Positions 8,734-17,673 of a stretch of DNA of 64,000 bases are shown here, piece by piece. The notes under the pieces were generated by a model, which saw only the letters and a program-made list of their open reading frames with translations, did no database searches and was not told where the DNA came from. The translations under genes and the position numbers were made by a program. Origin of the DNA: Amycolatopsis tucumanensis (GTDB lineage: Bacteria > Actinomycetota > Actinomycetes > Mycobacteriales > Pseudonocardiaceae); assembly GCF_021654135.1 (NCBI RefSeq), contig NZ_JAKGSD010000012.1:62001-126000 (forward strand), given 5' to 3'. How positions within the stretch are numbered: position 1 is the stretch's first letter; the number at the start of each line of letters is the position of its first letter.

Positions 8734-9876
8734 ATGCGCAGCCCAGTCACGATCATCGGCGCCGGCCTCGGCGGGCTCATCCTCGCCCGCGTGCTGCACG
8801 TCCACGGCATCCCGGCCGAGGTCTACGAGGCGGAGCCGTCGCCGATGGCGCGCACGCAGGGCGGGATGCTCGACATCCACGACTACAACGGTCAGCTCGC
8901 GGTGCAGGCCGCCGGCCTGATGGCGGAGTTCCGCGGTCTCGTGCTGGAGGGCCGCCAGGCGATGCGGATCCTCGACCGGACCGGCGCCGTGCTGTTCGAG
9001 AAGTCCGACGACGGCACCGGCGGCCGCCCCGAGGTGCAGCGCGGTGAGCTGCGCCGGATGCTGCTCGACGCGCTGCCAGCCGGCACCGTCCACTGGGGAC
9101 ACAAGGCGAGCGGCGCCCGCACCCTCGGCGACGGGCGGCACGAGGTGACCTTCACCGACGGCCGCATCGTCGTCACGGACCTGCTGGTCGGCGCCGACGG
9201 CGCGTGGTCCCGGGTCCGGCCGCTGCTGACCGGCGCCACACCCGAGTACACCGGCACCGCGTTCGTCGAGACGTACCTGTTCGACGCCGACACGCGGCAC
9301 CCCGCCACGGCGAAGGCGGTCGGCGGCGGATCGATGATCGCGCACGGCCCCACCCCCGACGCGGCGATCTTCGCCCACCGCGAGCGCGGCGACACCCTGC
9401 ACGGCTACCTCGAACTCACCCGGCCGCTGGACTGGTTCGCCGCCGTGGACTTCGCCGACCCCGCGGCGGCCACCGCGCGGATCGCGCGGGAGTTCGACGG
9501 CTGGGCGCCGGAACTGACCGCGCTGATCACCGACAGCGACACCGCCCCGGTCCTGCGCCCGCACCACACCCTGCCCACCGGGCACCGCTGGGAGCGCGTG
9601 CCGGGAGCGACGCTCGTCGGCGACGCCGCGCACCTCGCCGCACCCAACGGCGAAGGCGCGAACCTGGCCATGCTGGACGGCGCCGAACTCGCCCAAGCCC
9701 TGGCCGCCCACGACGACGCCGAAACCGCACTGGCCGAGTACGAACAGGCGATGTTCACGCGGGCCGCCAACCCACCCGACGAGAGCGCCCTCCTGGAAAG
9801 CGTTTTCGGCGACAGCGTCCCGCAGAGCCTGGCCGCCCTGTTCGAGGACCGGACCGGTACTGCGCGAAACGGGTGA
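8734..9876 (+). CDS. FAD-dependent monooxygenase, TetX-like
   Basis: A 380-residue single-component aromatic hydroxylase. The FAD-binding GxGxxG is in TIIGAGLGGLILARVL. The segment GGMLDIHDYNGQLAVQAAGL matches the TetX-type GGTLDLHxxSGQxAxxxAGL. The DG motif is DLLVGADGAWSRVRP and the GD motif VGDAAHLAAPNGEGANLAM. The second flavin motif has NGEG where TetX has FAGQGVN. The ATG follows a GGAGG placed ten bases upstream. The enzyme should hydroxylate an aromatic or polyketide-like compound with NAD(P)H and oxygen. Tetracycline inactivation is possible but not shown, since the family is broad. Confidence 0.85.
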   Translation: MRSPVTIIGAGLGGLILARVLHVHGIPAEVYEAEPSPMARTQGGMLDIHDYNGQLAVQAAGLMAEFRGLVLEGRQAMRILDRTGAVLFEKSDDGTGGRPEVQRGELRRMLLDALPAGTVHWGHKASGARTLGDGRHEVTFTDGRIVVTDLLVGADGAWSRVRPLLTGATPEYTGTAFVETYLFDADTRHPATAKAVGGGSMIAHGPTPDAAIFAHRERGDTLHGYLELTRPLDWFAAVDFADPAAATARIAREFDGWAPELTALITDSDTAPVLRPHHTLPTGHRWERVPGATLVGDAAHLAAPNGEGANLAMLDGAELAQALAAHDDAETALAEYEQAMFTRAANPPDESALLESVFGDSVPQSLAALFEDRTGTARNG

Positions 9877-9918
9877 CGGCCGGAACGATTCCGGCAAAAC
9901 GGTTCTACTGTCGTCGGC

Positions 9919-10833
9919 ATGGGGAGACATCGAAGAATTCTCAGCATGCTTTGTGCGATGGTCGTGGGATTCGCCGGAACCGCCGGCGCCACGGCGACCG
10001 CCGCCGGGGACAGGCAGTTGCTGTACTTCAACCACGCGTACGGGGTGATCGACCGCGAAACGGCGGACGCGGTCGAGCATTCGCAGTTCCTGCGCGAATT
10101 CGCCAACTTTCAGGTCCGGACCACCACCGGCGGTGGGCAGACGTGGACCGCCCGTTACGTGCTGGGCCGGGAAACGTACCTGGAGCTGTTCGGGGTCGGC
10201 GACCTGGCCGGCCAGAACGGTGTCCTCGGCGCAGGCGGGCTGGCGGTGTCGGCCGAGCGGGACGGCGACCTGGGGGCCGCGGCCGAGCGGCTGCGGACAC
10301 TGGGCGACGGACCGGTCCTGTCCCTGCAGACGCGCGACTTCGGCGACGGCGTCCCGGTCCCGTGGTTCGACGTGGTCTTCACCAGCGGCATCACCAGCTA
10401 CGACGCCTTCGGCGCGTGGGGCATGGAGTACCGGCCGGAGTTCTTCGCCGACCCGCGGAGCAACACCGAGCCGGCCTCGTACCCGGGCGACGTGGGACGG
10501 GAACGCGTCCTGCCGGACGACTACGCCGGCCACCTGATGCGCGAAGTCACCGCGATCCGGATCGGGATCACCGCGGGCGACCACGCCGACACGGTGCCAC
10601 TGCTGCGGGCCGGCGGTTTCGCGGTCCGGACCACCCCGCACGGCACGGTCGCCACGCGCGGCGGCACCACGATCCGGCTGGATGTCGTGCCACTGGCCGA
10701 AATCGGGTTGCGCAGTGTCGAGTTCTCGCTCAGCAAGGCGGTGAATCACCGCCACGTGGAGCGGATCGGCAACTCCGAACTGGTGGTCGGGCCGGGACCG
10801 CGTGCGCACTGGACGTTCGAGTTCCGGAACTAG
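9919..10833 (+). CDS. Secreted DUF5829-family protein
   Basis: A 304-residue protein with a Sec signal peptide (MGRHRRILSMLCAMVVGFAG..., cleavage near ATAAG), so it is exported. The mature part begins QLLYFNHAYGVIDRETADAV and contains GRETYLELFGVGDLAGQNG. I recognise this pattern from actinobacterial DUF5829 proteins, which look distantly like glyoxalase/VOC folds. No catalytic residues can be named and the function is unknown. It stands alone, converging on the TetR gene. Confidence 0.75.
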   Translation: MGRHRRILSMLCAMVVGFAGTAGATATAAGDRQLLYFNHAYGVIDRETADAVEHSQFLREFANFQVRTTTGGGQTWTARYVLGRETYLELFGVGDLAGQNGVLGAGGLAVSAERDGDLGAAAERLRTLGDGPVLSLQTRDFGDGVPVPWFDVVFTSGITSYDAFGAWGMEYRPEFFADPRSNTEPASYPGDVGRERVLPDDYAGHLMREVTAIRIGITAGDHADTVPLLRAGGFAVRTTPHGTVATRGGTTIRLDVVPLAEIGLRSVEFSLSKAVNHRHVERIGNSELVVGPGPRAHWTFEFRN

Positions 10834-10848
10834 GGATCCGCACGCGGA

Positions 10849-11430
10849 TCAACGCCGCCGAGAAGAAGGCCGGAGCCCGTCCATCAGGAGGTTCAGCAGC
10901 CGGTCTGCCATCGCCTTGTGCCCGGGCGAACCGGCCACGGTGAAGATGCCGATCAGCGCGGCGGCGATGTCTTCGGCGGGGACGTCGCCACGGAGTTGCC
11001 CGCTCGCGCGACCGGCGTCCAGGATCTCGTCGATGGCCCCGAGGAGCTCGGTCCGGGTGTGGGCGTGCCCGATCTCCCCCGATTCGATCATCGCGAGCAG
11101 CGTGTCGAGCATCCCGTTCTTGGTGGCGATCCACTCCCCGAACAGGTCCATCCAGCGTCGCAGCGCCGCGGGCGGGTCGAGTTCGGCGAGCAGCTCACGG
11201 GCACCGGAGGTGAGCCGCGTGACCTGGTCCCGGTAGACCGCGTCGACCAGCGACTCCCGGGTCGGGAAGTGCCGGTAGAGCGTGGCGATGCCGACCCCAG
11301 CCGCACTCGCGATCGCGCGCATCGACGGCTCGGTCTCCGACGAGGCGAACAAGCGGGTCGCGACCTCCAGCAGCTGCTGCCGGTTGCGGGCCGCGTCCGC
11401 GCGCGGTCTGCGGGTCTCCTCGGCGGCCAA
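10849..11430 (-). CDS. TetR-family transcriptional regulator with SbtR-like C-terminal domain
   Basis: A 193-residue repressor. The helix-turn-helix is MRAIASAAGVGIATLYRHFP (residues about 37-56), and the C-terminal ligand domain resembles that of SbtR-type TetR proteins. The start is TTG (11428-11430), immediately ahead of MAAEETRRPR. The start codon lies inside the first of two operator-like repeats, which implies autorepression. The divergent gene at 11515 encodes a quinone oxidoreductase and is its likely target. Confidence 0.9.
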   Translation of the reverse strand: MAAEETRRPRADAARNRQQLLEVATRLFASSETEPSMRAIASAAGVGIATLYRHFPTRESLVDAVYRDQVTRLTSGARELLAELDPPAALRRWMDLFGEWIATKNGMLDTLLAMIESGEIGHAHTRTELLGAIDEILDAGRASGQLRGDVPAEDIAAALIGIFTVAGSPGHKAMADRLLNLLMDGLRPSSRRR

Positions 11431-11487
11431 AACGGATCACGCTCCACTTGTGCTAGCCTGGTGTTGAAACGGAGCATAGTCCGCTTG
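11429..11487. promoter_or_regulatory. Duplicated TetR-type operator between divergent genes
   Basis: Two copies of AAACGGA-N6-TCC(A/G)CTTG occur at 11430-11450 and 11467-11487, 37 bases apart. Each is an imperfect inverted repeat (CGGA...TCCG in the second copy). They cover the TetR start codon and the promoter area of the oxidoreductase gene, so one dimer per site could repress both directions. Confidence 0.6.
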
Positions 11488-11514
11488 CTGAGCCGCGACA
11501 GGAGACAGGTGAGC

Positions 11515-12501
11515 ATGGCAGAACCGAACGTCACCACACCGGTGACGACGAGCCGGGCGGTTCAGTTCGAGTCGTTCGGCGGACCGGAGGCCCTGACCGT
11601 CCGCGAGGTGCCCGTGCCGGTGGCCGGTCCGGGACAGATCCGCGTGCGGGTCGCCGCGGCCGGCCTGAACCCGATGGACTGGTTCATGACCTCGGACGCG
11701 GAGACCGCGGCGCGATTCGGCTTGAGCCTGCCGTGCGGGTTCGGCACCGACTACGCCGGGGTCGTGGACCAGGTCGGCGACGGCGTGCGCGAGTTCGCCG
11801 TCGGCGACCGGGTGTTCGGCGGCGCCCTGTCCCGCGCGGTCGCCGACCACGTCGTCGTGGACGAGGCGGGGACCATCGCGGTGGGCGGCGAGGCGCACCG
11901 CACCCCGGAGGGCGTCGACGACCGCACCGCCGCCACCCTCGCCATCGCGGGCCGGACGGCGGCCGCGGCGCTGGCCGTGGTCGGCCCCGGCCCGGGTGAC
12001 ACGGTGCTCGTCGGCGGCGCGGGAGGCGGGGTCGGCGTGTTCGCTGTCCAGCTCGCGCGCCGAGCGGGTGCGCGGGTGATCGGGACGGGGTCGGCGTCCT
12101 CGGCCGAGGCCCTGCGAGCCCTGGGGGCCGAGCCGGTGACCTATGGCGACGGCCTGGTCGACCGGGTCCGGGCGCTGGCTCCGGCCGGGGTCACCGCGGC
12201 CATGGACCTGCACGGGACGGACACCGCGCAGGCGGCACGCGAACTCGGCGTGCCCGACGCACGCATCACCACCATCGCCGCCCAGATCGACGGGATCACG
12301 CCGGCGAACGGCGCCAACGCGCCCCAGGGCGCCCTCGAGGAGATCGCCGGCCTGGTCGCGGCGGGCCGGCTCCGGGTGCCGATCGCGGCGACCTTCCCGG
12401 TCGAGCAGATCCGCGCCGCGGTCGAGCTCCAGGCGGGGCGGCACGTGCACGGGAAGGTCGTCATCGACTGTGGACCGAAGGCCGCGAATTTCCGGCCGTA
12501 G
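11515..12501 (+). CDS. NADP-dependent quinone/zinc-less alcohol oxidoreductase (MDR family)
   Basis: A 328-residue medium-chain reductase. It has a GroES-like N-terminal domain (FGGPEALTVREVPVP, VAAAGLNPMDWFM) and a Rossmann domain with VLVGGAGGGVGVFAVQLARR near residue 165. It lacks the catalytic and structural zinc cysteines, so it belongs to the quinone reductase branch. It would reduce quinones or enones with NADPH. The ATG at 11515 is preceded by GGAGACAGG. It is probably induced when the divergent TetR protein binds a ligand, as in many quinone or electrophile responses. Confidence 0.88.
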   Translation: MAEPNVTTPVTTSRAVQFESFGGPEALTVREVPVPVAGPGQIRVRVAAAGLNPMDWFMTSDAETAARFGLSLPCGFGTDYAGVVDQVGDGVREFAVGDRVFGGALSRAVADHVVVDEAGTIAVGGEAHRTPEGVDDRTAATLAIAGRTAAAALAVVGPGPGDTVLVGGAGGGVGVFAVQLARRAGARVIGTGSASSAEALRALGAEPVTYGDGLVDRVRALAPAGVTAAMDLHGTDTAQAARELGVPDARITTIAAQIDGITPANGANAPQGALEEIAGLVAAGRLRVPIAATFPVEQIRAAVELQAGRHVHGKVVIDCGPKAANFRP

Positions 12502-12508
12502 CCGGTGA

Positions 12509-12539
12509 AGGCGGCTCGCCGCCGGGCGACGAGCCGCCT
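12509..12539. terminator. Hairpin between convergent genes
   Basis: AGGCGGCTCG (12509-12518) pairs perfectly with CGAGCCGCCT (12530-12539) across an 11-base loop. It sits between the ends of the oxidoreductase gene (12501) and the DUF11 gene (12549), so it can serve both. Confidence 0.7.
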
Positions 12540-12548
12540 CCTCCCCTG

Positions 12549-14198
12549 TCAGTTGAGGGTCGACCGCCGGCGCAGGAACCACGCGCCGGCGCCGGCCAGG
12601 GCGCCGAGACCACCGATGGCGAGGCTCACCACCGGCACGACCCGCACCGTCTTGGAACCGGTGTTGTTGCCCGGGTCGCTGTCCGGGTCGTTCCCGGTGA
12701 CCTGGGCGGCGTTGGTCAGGTACTTCGCCGCCCCGTCCCCGTTGACCGCGTCCACCGTGCCGGAGATCTCGTAGCTCACCGAGTCACCGGCGGCCAGCGG
12801 GCCACCGGTGCAGGTGATCACGCTGTCCGAGCCGATCGAGCAGCTTGCGGGCACCTGCACGTCGACCAGGCCGGCCGGGATCGGGTCGGTCACGGTGTGA
12901 CCGGAGGACTCCGCCGGGCCGAGGTTCATCACCGTGAGCGTGTAGGTGATGCGGTCGCCGGGCTGCACCTCGTCCTGCGGTGCGGTCTTGCTCAGCGCCA
13001 GGTCGGCGCTCGGGTCCGGCTCCACGAACGTGACCGTCGTGTTCGCGGGCGGGTTGAGCCCCACCAGCGACATGTTGCCGGGACCGTTGGTGTAGCTGCC
13101 TGCCGTGCCGGAGGTCACCGGCACGCTCACGGTGCACGACGCCATCCCCGCGGTCAGGTTGCCGGTCACGCTGACCGACGTGGCGCCGGCCGCCGCGGTC
13201 ACCGCACCGCTCGGGCAGTTCGTCGTCCCGGCGCCTGCCACCGTCAGCCCGGCGGGCAGCGCGTCGGTGAACGACCAGCCGTTCTTCGCCGCCAGCTCGC
13301 TGGTGTTGGTGATGGTGAACGTCAGCGTCGACGTCCCGCCGGTGTTCACCTCCACCGGGCTGAACGACTTGTCCAGCTGCGGCGTCACGTCCAGGATCTT
13401 GATGTTGTCGAAGGCGTGGTCGTTGCCGGTGCCGCTGGGCTGGTTGTTGACCATCTGCACGCCGATCGAGCTGCCGTTGACCAGCACCGCGCCGTTCGAC
13501 GTGTAGGTGCCGACAGTGGCCGATTTGGCCGGCGCCGAACCGATCTGGGGCACGTTGATCGTCCGTGACGCGCTGCAGCCGTCGATCTGGGAACCGACCG
13601 GGATCGCCGTCCCCGCCCCGTCGAGCAACGAGAACTGCAGCAGCGGGTGGTTGGCGAAGCAGTTGATCGCCGCGACGTCCACGCTGAACGTGACGAACCG
13701 GTTGCTGCCGCTGAACGGGATGTTCGAGGCGGTCTTGAACTCGACGTGCGGAGCACCCGGGTTGCCCGAGGTCATGGCCGACACCGCGTAGTTGCTGCCC
13801 GGGGCGATGCCGGTGTAGACGCCCAGCGCGTAGGCCATCTGCTGCACCGCGTTCCAGGTTCCCTGGTTCCCGCAGTCGTTGACCTGGGCGGTGGGCGCCA
13901 CCGGCTGGGCCGACGAGGCGATCCAGCCGTTGCACTGCCGCAGCCACGGCGCGTCGGCGGTGTATCGCTGGCCGCTGGCCCCGGTGTACTGGTTCAGCCG
14001 GACGATCGGAGTCGCGGCCGGGCGGTTCTGGAAGTTCTCGGCGTAGATCGTCGTCGGCGCCTGTGGCGTGCCGGGCGACCCGGGGGTGGTGGCCATCGCG
14101 AACGACGCGCCGGTCGCCGCGACGACCGCCGCCACCCCGGCCACCGCGCCGGCCCGGCGCACCATGGACGACTTCCACCATTGTCGTGGTCGCGTCAC
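12549..14198 (-). CDS. Secreted DUF11-repeat protein with VP-motif/TM/Arg C-terminal tail
   Basis: A 549-residue exported surface protein. The GTG at 14196-14198 is chosen because GGAGGAGGAG sits just upstream; the open frame extends further but without sense. After a signal peptide (RAGAVAGVAAVVAATGASFA) comes an unassigned beta-rich region of about 230 residues, then two DUF11-like repeats (residues about 270-375 and 400-510). The C-terminus is VRVVPVVSLAIGG, a hydrophobic helix, then WFLRRRSTLN. It has no LPXTG or LAXTG, but the short VP motif/helix/Arg layout resembles PEP-CTERM-like exosortase signals, and an exosortase-like gene lies 5 kb upstream. The broken paralogue at 20107 has the same tail. 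Confidence 0.85.
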   Translation of the reverse strand: MTRPRQWWKSSMVRRAGAVAGVAAVVAATGASFAMATTPGSPGTPQAPTTIYAENFQNRPAATPIVRLNQYTGASGQRYTADAPWLRQCNGWIASSAQPVAPTAQVNDCGNQGTWNAVQQMAYALGVYTGIAPGSNYAVSAMTSGNPGAPHVEFKTASNIPFSGSNRFVTFSVDVAAINCFANHPLLQFSLLDGAGTAIPVGSQIDGCSASRTINVPQIGSAPAKSATVGTYTSNGAVLVNGSSIGVQMVNNQPSGTGNDHAFDNIKILDVTPQLDKSFSPVEVNTGGTSTLTFTITNTSELAAKNGWSFTDALPAGLTVAGAGTTNCPSGAVTAAAGATSVSVTGNLTAGMASCTVSVPVTSGTAGSYTNGPGNMSLVGLNPPANTTVTFVEPDPSADLALSKTAPQDEVQPGDRITYTLTVMNLGPAESSGHTVTDPIPAGLVDVQVPASCSIGSDSVITCTGGPLAAGDSVSYEISGTVDAVNGDGAAKYLTNAAQVTGNDPDSDPGNNTGSKTVRVVPVVSLAIGGLGALAGAGAWFLRRRSTLN

Positions 14199-14394
14199 GT
14201 CTCCTCCTCCATCGCAAAAGCTCCAATCCGATCGAGACGGTGCGAGCGGAACCGCCCGCGTAGACAAGACGGGACGAACTCACGCCGACATGACGCGCCC
14301 GGTGTCCGGTCGCCCCACCGTGGTGCCGTGCACCTGCGGAACTCCGTGCGGCGCCTCGTCCGATCGGAGGAGGTGTCGCGTGTGGACACCCGGC

Positions 14395-15084
14395 TCAGCC
14401 CGCCTCGATCGGCACGGTCCGGACGCCGGACAGGCTCGCGTGGACGATCAGCCGCTGGTAGCTGGCCCACTTCGGGTTGCATGTCGTCAGCGTGAGAACC
14501 GGTTCGACCGGCTGCGCGCCCGGATCACCGGGCACCGGCGCGATCACGCCGACGTCATCGGGCCGGACGATCTCGGTGCCGGTGACCGTGTAGGTGTACT
14601 CGGTCGCGCCGGCCTGAACCTGGATCGCGTCGCCCGCGGCGATCCGGTCCAGATCCCAGAACACGCGCGGCGCGCGGTGCCCGGCCACGGCGAAGTTGCC
14701 CGGCTGGCCGGGAAAAGCGGTGCCGGGATAGTGGCCCGGACCGCGCCGCAGATCGGCCAGTGTCACACCCTCCACGACCACCCAGCGCGCGCCCAGCCGC
14801 GGGATGGACAACCGCACCAGGGGCTGCCCCTGGGCCGGCACCGCCGCGTCCCACGGGTTGCCGACCACCGGCGCGGGCAGACCGGACGGGTCCGGCTGCT
14901 CCCACTGCTGGATCAGTTCCTGCTCCAGCGTGCGTTGTTCCGCGCCGGTGCGGGCCGGCACGACGTACAGCTGGTAGACCACGAACAGCAGGGCGACGAA
15001 GCCGAGCGTGAGGCAGGTGCTCCCGAGGGCGCCGTAGATCCGCGGTTTCCACCCGATCCTCGGCCTCGCGACGGCTGTGCTCAC
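14395..15084 (-). CDS. Class E sortase
   Basis: A 229-residue cysteine transpeptidase with one N-terminal membrane helix (about residues 16-42) and an extracytoplasmic sortase domain. The catalytic residues are visible: His136 in VAGHRAP, Cys202 in TLTTCNP and Arg211 in SYQRLIVHA. The spacing and TLTTCNPKW are typical of actinobacterial class E, which attaches LAXTG proteins to peptidoglycan. The GTG start lies 25 bases after the stop of the GT-C-like gene, so it ends the exosortase operon. The 70-residue protein at 19770 carries an LAATG motif and is the only obvious local substrate. Confidence 0.9.
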   Translation of the reverse strand: MSTAVARPRIGWKPRIYGALGSTCLTLGFVALLFVVYQLYVVPARTGAEQRTLEQELIQQWEQPDPSGLPAPVVGNPWDAAVPAQGQPLVRLSIPRLGARWVVVEGVTLADLRRGPGHYPGTAFPGQPGNFAVAGHRAPRVFWDLDRIAAGDAIQVQAGATEYTYTVTGTEIVRPDDVGVIAPVPGDPGAQPVEPVLTLTTCNPKWASYQRLIVHASLSGVRTVPIEAG

Positions 15085-15109
15085 CGAACCTCCCCTCCGG
15101 AACCCCCGC

Positions 15110-16780
15110 TCACACCGGTTCCAGTTCCCGTTCCCGTTCGCCGCCCCGCACGGCGCTCGTGACCTGCCGCGCGCGCTTGCGCTGCCAGGGCCACGGCACG
15201 CCGGTGTTCGGCAGCTTCTGGCCGGGCAGGAACTGGTCGGGCCGGCCGATCTTGTCGATCGCGCCGAACGCCGCCACCAGCGCGGGGAACAACAGGAACG
15301 TGCCGTAGACCACGAAGACCGAGTGCTTGACGATGTCGTTGAGCCCGTCCGACAGCAGGACGGACGCCAGCTGCGCCACGGTGTTGAGCGAGAGCGCCAC
15401 GAGCAGCCAGCCGATGCTCCGGCCCGCCGCGCCGAGCCGCCGGTGCAGGGCGAGCCACGCGCCGAGCGCGAGCGAACCCAGCCACAGCACGGGGAACACC
15501 ACCCAGCGGACCGGCCGGAACAGGGTGAACAGCGCTCCCCCGGCGAACACCCGGTTTTCCTGGCTGTAGGCTGGTTTTTCGCTGTCCGGCAGGTAGTTGC
15601 CGAGGTAGCCGGGCCGGGCTTGCGTCACCGCGTCCAGCCCGCGGTCGAGCACCGCGAAGATCCGCGCCGGATGGGTGGCGTAGAACTCGACGATCCTGGT
15701 CATGCTCATGTCGTCGAGGAACTCGCGGTAGCCCTGCGGCACCTCTCCCGGCCCGGACAGCGCCAGGATCGACTCGCCGTCGTACCGGGCCAGGCTCTCG
15801 TCCACGCCGAGGTCCCGCAGGTCCTGCCGCGGGTCCGACCCCAGGGGCAGGATCGTCCCGAACACCTGGTGGAAGTGGTAGATCTCGGTGAGCCACCGCG
15901 ACTGCGAGCTCGCGAACTGGACACACCCGAACACGAGCAACCCGCAGATCACGACCGCGGGTGCCCGCCGCAGCGCACCCACCAGCGCCCGCCGCCCCAG
16001 CCCGCGCGGCGGTTCCGGGCCGAGTTCGCGGCGCGTCCTGCGCAGTTTCTCCAGCCACGGGAAGCGCACCGGCCGGACCAGCATGGCGGGCAGCACCCCG
16101 GCGAACATGGTGATCGTCTGGGTCTTCGCCATCACCGTCCACAACACCGCGGCTGACACCAGCAGCAGGTCGGCGACGGTCACGAAGTTCCGGCGCAACA
16201 GGCGGAGCAGCGCGGCGACGATCAGCAGCATCCCGATGAGCGCGGCCGGCTCGCTCAGCGGCGAGACGAAGTAGGGGGCGATCGTGGAGTCGGCGGTGAA
16301 CAGGCCGATCAGGGACACCACCAGCACCCGCACCCACACCGGGAGCGGGAGCGCGGCGCAGATCAGCCCGATGGCCAGGCCGAAGAACACCGACACGACC
16401 ACCCCGAGCACGCGCAGGTCGAGCGCGTGGTCGAAGCCGAACACCGGGGTGAGCAGCTTCGCCAGCCACAGGAAGTACCACTGGCTGCTCAGGTACGGCT
16501 CGCCGGTGCCACCCGCGCTGCACGCTTCGCCGTACCAGACGTGGGTGTCGTACACCGGGTTCAGGTAGGCCCAGGTGTCGTGGCCGTTGGGCACGGCGGC
16601 GACCTGGAGCTGGCACATCAGGCGGTGACCGTCGAAGTTGTCCGCCAGCCCGACCGCGCCGCCGACGAACAGGCGGGCCAGCATGATCGCGGTCCACAGC
16701 ACGCCCAGCGCGGTGGAGACCACGGGGATGCGCCGTCCCGGCTCGGCGAGCCAGGACCAGGTGCGCCGCACGGCGGTCAC
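15110..16780 (-). CDS. Polytopic membrane protein, GT-C glycosyltransferase-like
   Basis: A 556-residue protein with roughly ten to twelve membrane helices. The first loop after the initial helix is long and acidic (GLADNFDGHRLMCQLQVA, then a WAYLNPVYDTHVWYGEAC stretch), and a large extracytoplasmic segment near residues 310-420 follows. This layout resembles GT-C lipid-linked sugar transferases and WsfD-like glycan proteins, but the sequence match is weak. The GTG start (16778-16780) overlaps the upstream Septum_form gene by four bases. The likely role is transfer or polymerisation of a surface sugar in the exosortase operon. Confidence 0.7.
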   Translation of the reverse strand: MTAVRRTWSWLAEPGRRIPVVSTALGVLWTAIMLARLFVGGAVGLADNFDGHRLMCQLQVAAVPNGHDTWAYLNPVYDTHVWYGEACSAGGTGEPYLSSQWYFLWLAKLLTPVFGFDHALDLRVLGVVVSVFFGLAIGLICAALPLPVWVRVLVVSLIGLFTADSTIAPYFVSPLSEPAALIGMLLIVAALLRLLRRNFVTVADLLLVSAAVLWTVMAKTQTITMFAGVLPAMLVRPVRFPWLEKLRRTRRELGPEPPRGLGRRALVGALRRAPAVVICGLLVFGCVQFASSQSRWLTEIYHFHQVFGTILPLGSDPRQDLRDLGVDESLARYDGESILALSGPGEVPQGYREFLDDMSMTRIVEFYATHPARIFAVLDRGLDAVTQARPGYLGNYLPDSEKPAYSQENRVFAGGALFTLFRPVRWVVFPVLWLGSLALGAWLALHRRLGAAGRSIGWLLVALSLNTVAQLASVLLSDGLNDIVKHSVFVVYGTFLLFPALVAAFGAIDKIGRPDQFLPGQKLPNTGVPWPWQRKRARQVTSAVRGGERERELEPV

Positions 16781-17673
16781 GCGCTCGCCCCCTCGGCGTA
16801 GGCGCGGACACTCCGGTCCAGGGTCACCGCCGGATCCGACGGCGCCAGCCAGCACCGGCCCACCCGGCTGTCCTGCCGGATCGACGGATCGCCGGGCACC
16901 TCGACCACGACCGTGAGGTCCGGTCGCGACGCCGGCGGCGCGCCCAGGTAGGCCTCCGCTTCGGGGCCGCACAGCTGGTGCGCCACGCCGACCATGAAGT
17001 CCCGGCCCTTCTCCACCTGGTCCGGGCCGAACAGCAGCCACGGGTTGACCAGCTCGCGGTTGTGCGGCTGGTCGCACGTCACCTCGCTGCCGTCGAGACG
17101 GCAGGTGCGGAAACGGGACCCGTCCGGGGTCTTCAGGGAGTCCTTGATGGGGAACGACACCGTCACCGGCGTCAGCTGCCCACGGGGCACGTTCATCACG
17201 TCGCACCGCATCCGCCGCTCGCCGCCGCGCCACTCCTCCTCGGTCGGGAAGAAGGCGACGGTCGTGAGGTCGCGGACGGCGTCGCGCTCGTCGGCGCCCA
17301 CGTAGGCGTTCAGCACGTCGCCGCCGCACAGCGGGGGTCCTTCCTTCTGCAGCAGCACCGGGCTGGGCCGCTCCGGCTGCGCGGCCAGGTCGGCGGGCAG
17401 CTCCACCACCAGGTAGGTCTCGGTGGTGTGCTCGCTGTCGCACGGCACCACCGGTTTGGTGTCGGTGAGGAACGCCCACGAGGTCTCCACCGGCTGGTCG
17501 AGCCGGTGGCACGCCCCGACGTCCCACTTGGTGCGCAGCTCACCCGCGCCGAGGCCGGGCGGGCTCTGGATGAAGCCCGCGGCGGCCAGCGCGACCCCGC
17601 CCAGCGTGACGATCACCAACAAGCTTGCCCAGGCGCCCCGGGCGATTGCGCGTCGCACTGTTCCCGACCTCAT
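16777..17673 (-). CDS. Membrane-anchored septum-formation-family (Septum_form) protein
   Basis: A 298-residue protein with one N-terminal helix (WASLLVIVTLGGVALAAAGF) and an extracytoplasmic part. The segment KWDVGACHRLDQP, followed by VPCDSEHTTETYLVVELP, is the characteristic start of the Septum_form domain. A second copy-like stretch (CRLDGSEVTCDQPHNRELV) follows near residue 195. Paired cysteines suggest disulfides. Family members are annotated for septum formation but direct evidence is thin. Both ends overlap neighbours by four bases, so it is an integral member of the exosortase operon. Confidence 0.75.
   Translation of the reverse strand: MRSGTVRRAIARGAWASLLVIVTLGGVALAAAGFIQSPPGLGAGELRTKWDVGACHRLDQPVETSWAFLTDTKPVVPCDSEHTTETYLVVELPADLAAQPERPSPVLLQKEGPPLCGGDVLNAYVGADERDAVRDLTTVAFFPTEEEWRGGERRMRCDVMNVPRGQLTPVTVSFPIKDSLKTPDGSRFRTCRLDGSEVTCDQPHNRELVNPWLLFGPDQVEKGRDFMVGVAHQLCGPEAEAYLGAPPASRPDLTVVVEVPGDPSIRQDSRVGRCWLAPSDPAVTLDRSVRAYAEGASA

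Noticed and set aside
12549..14198. Substrate of the class E sortase
   Set aside because: No LPXTG or LAXTG-like motif is present before the C-terminal helix; the tail fits an exosortase signal better.
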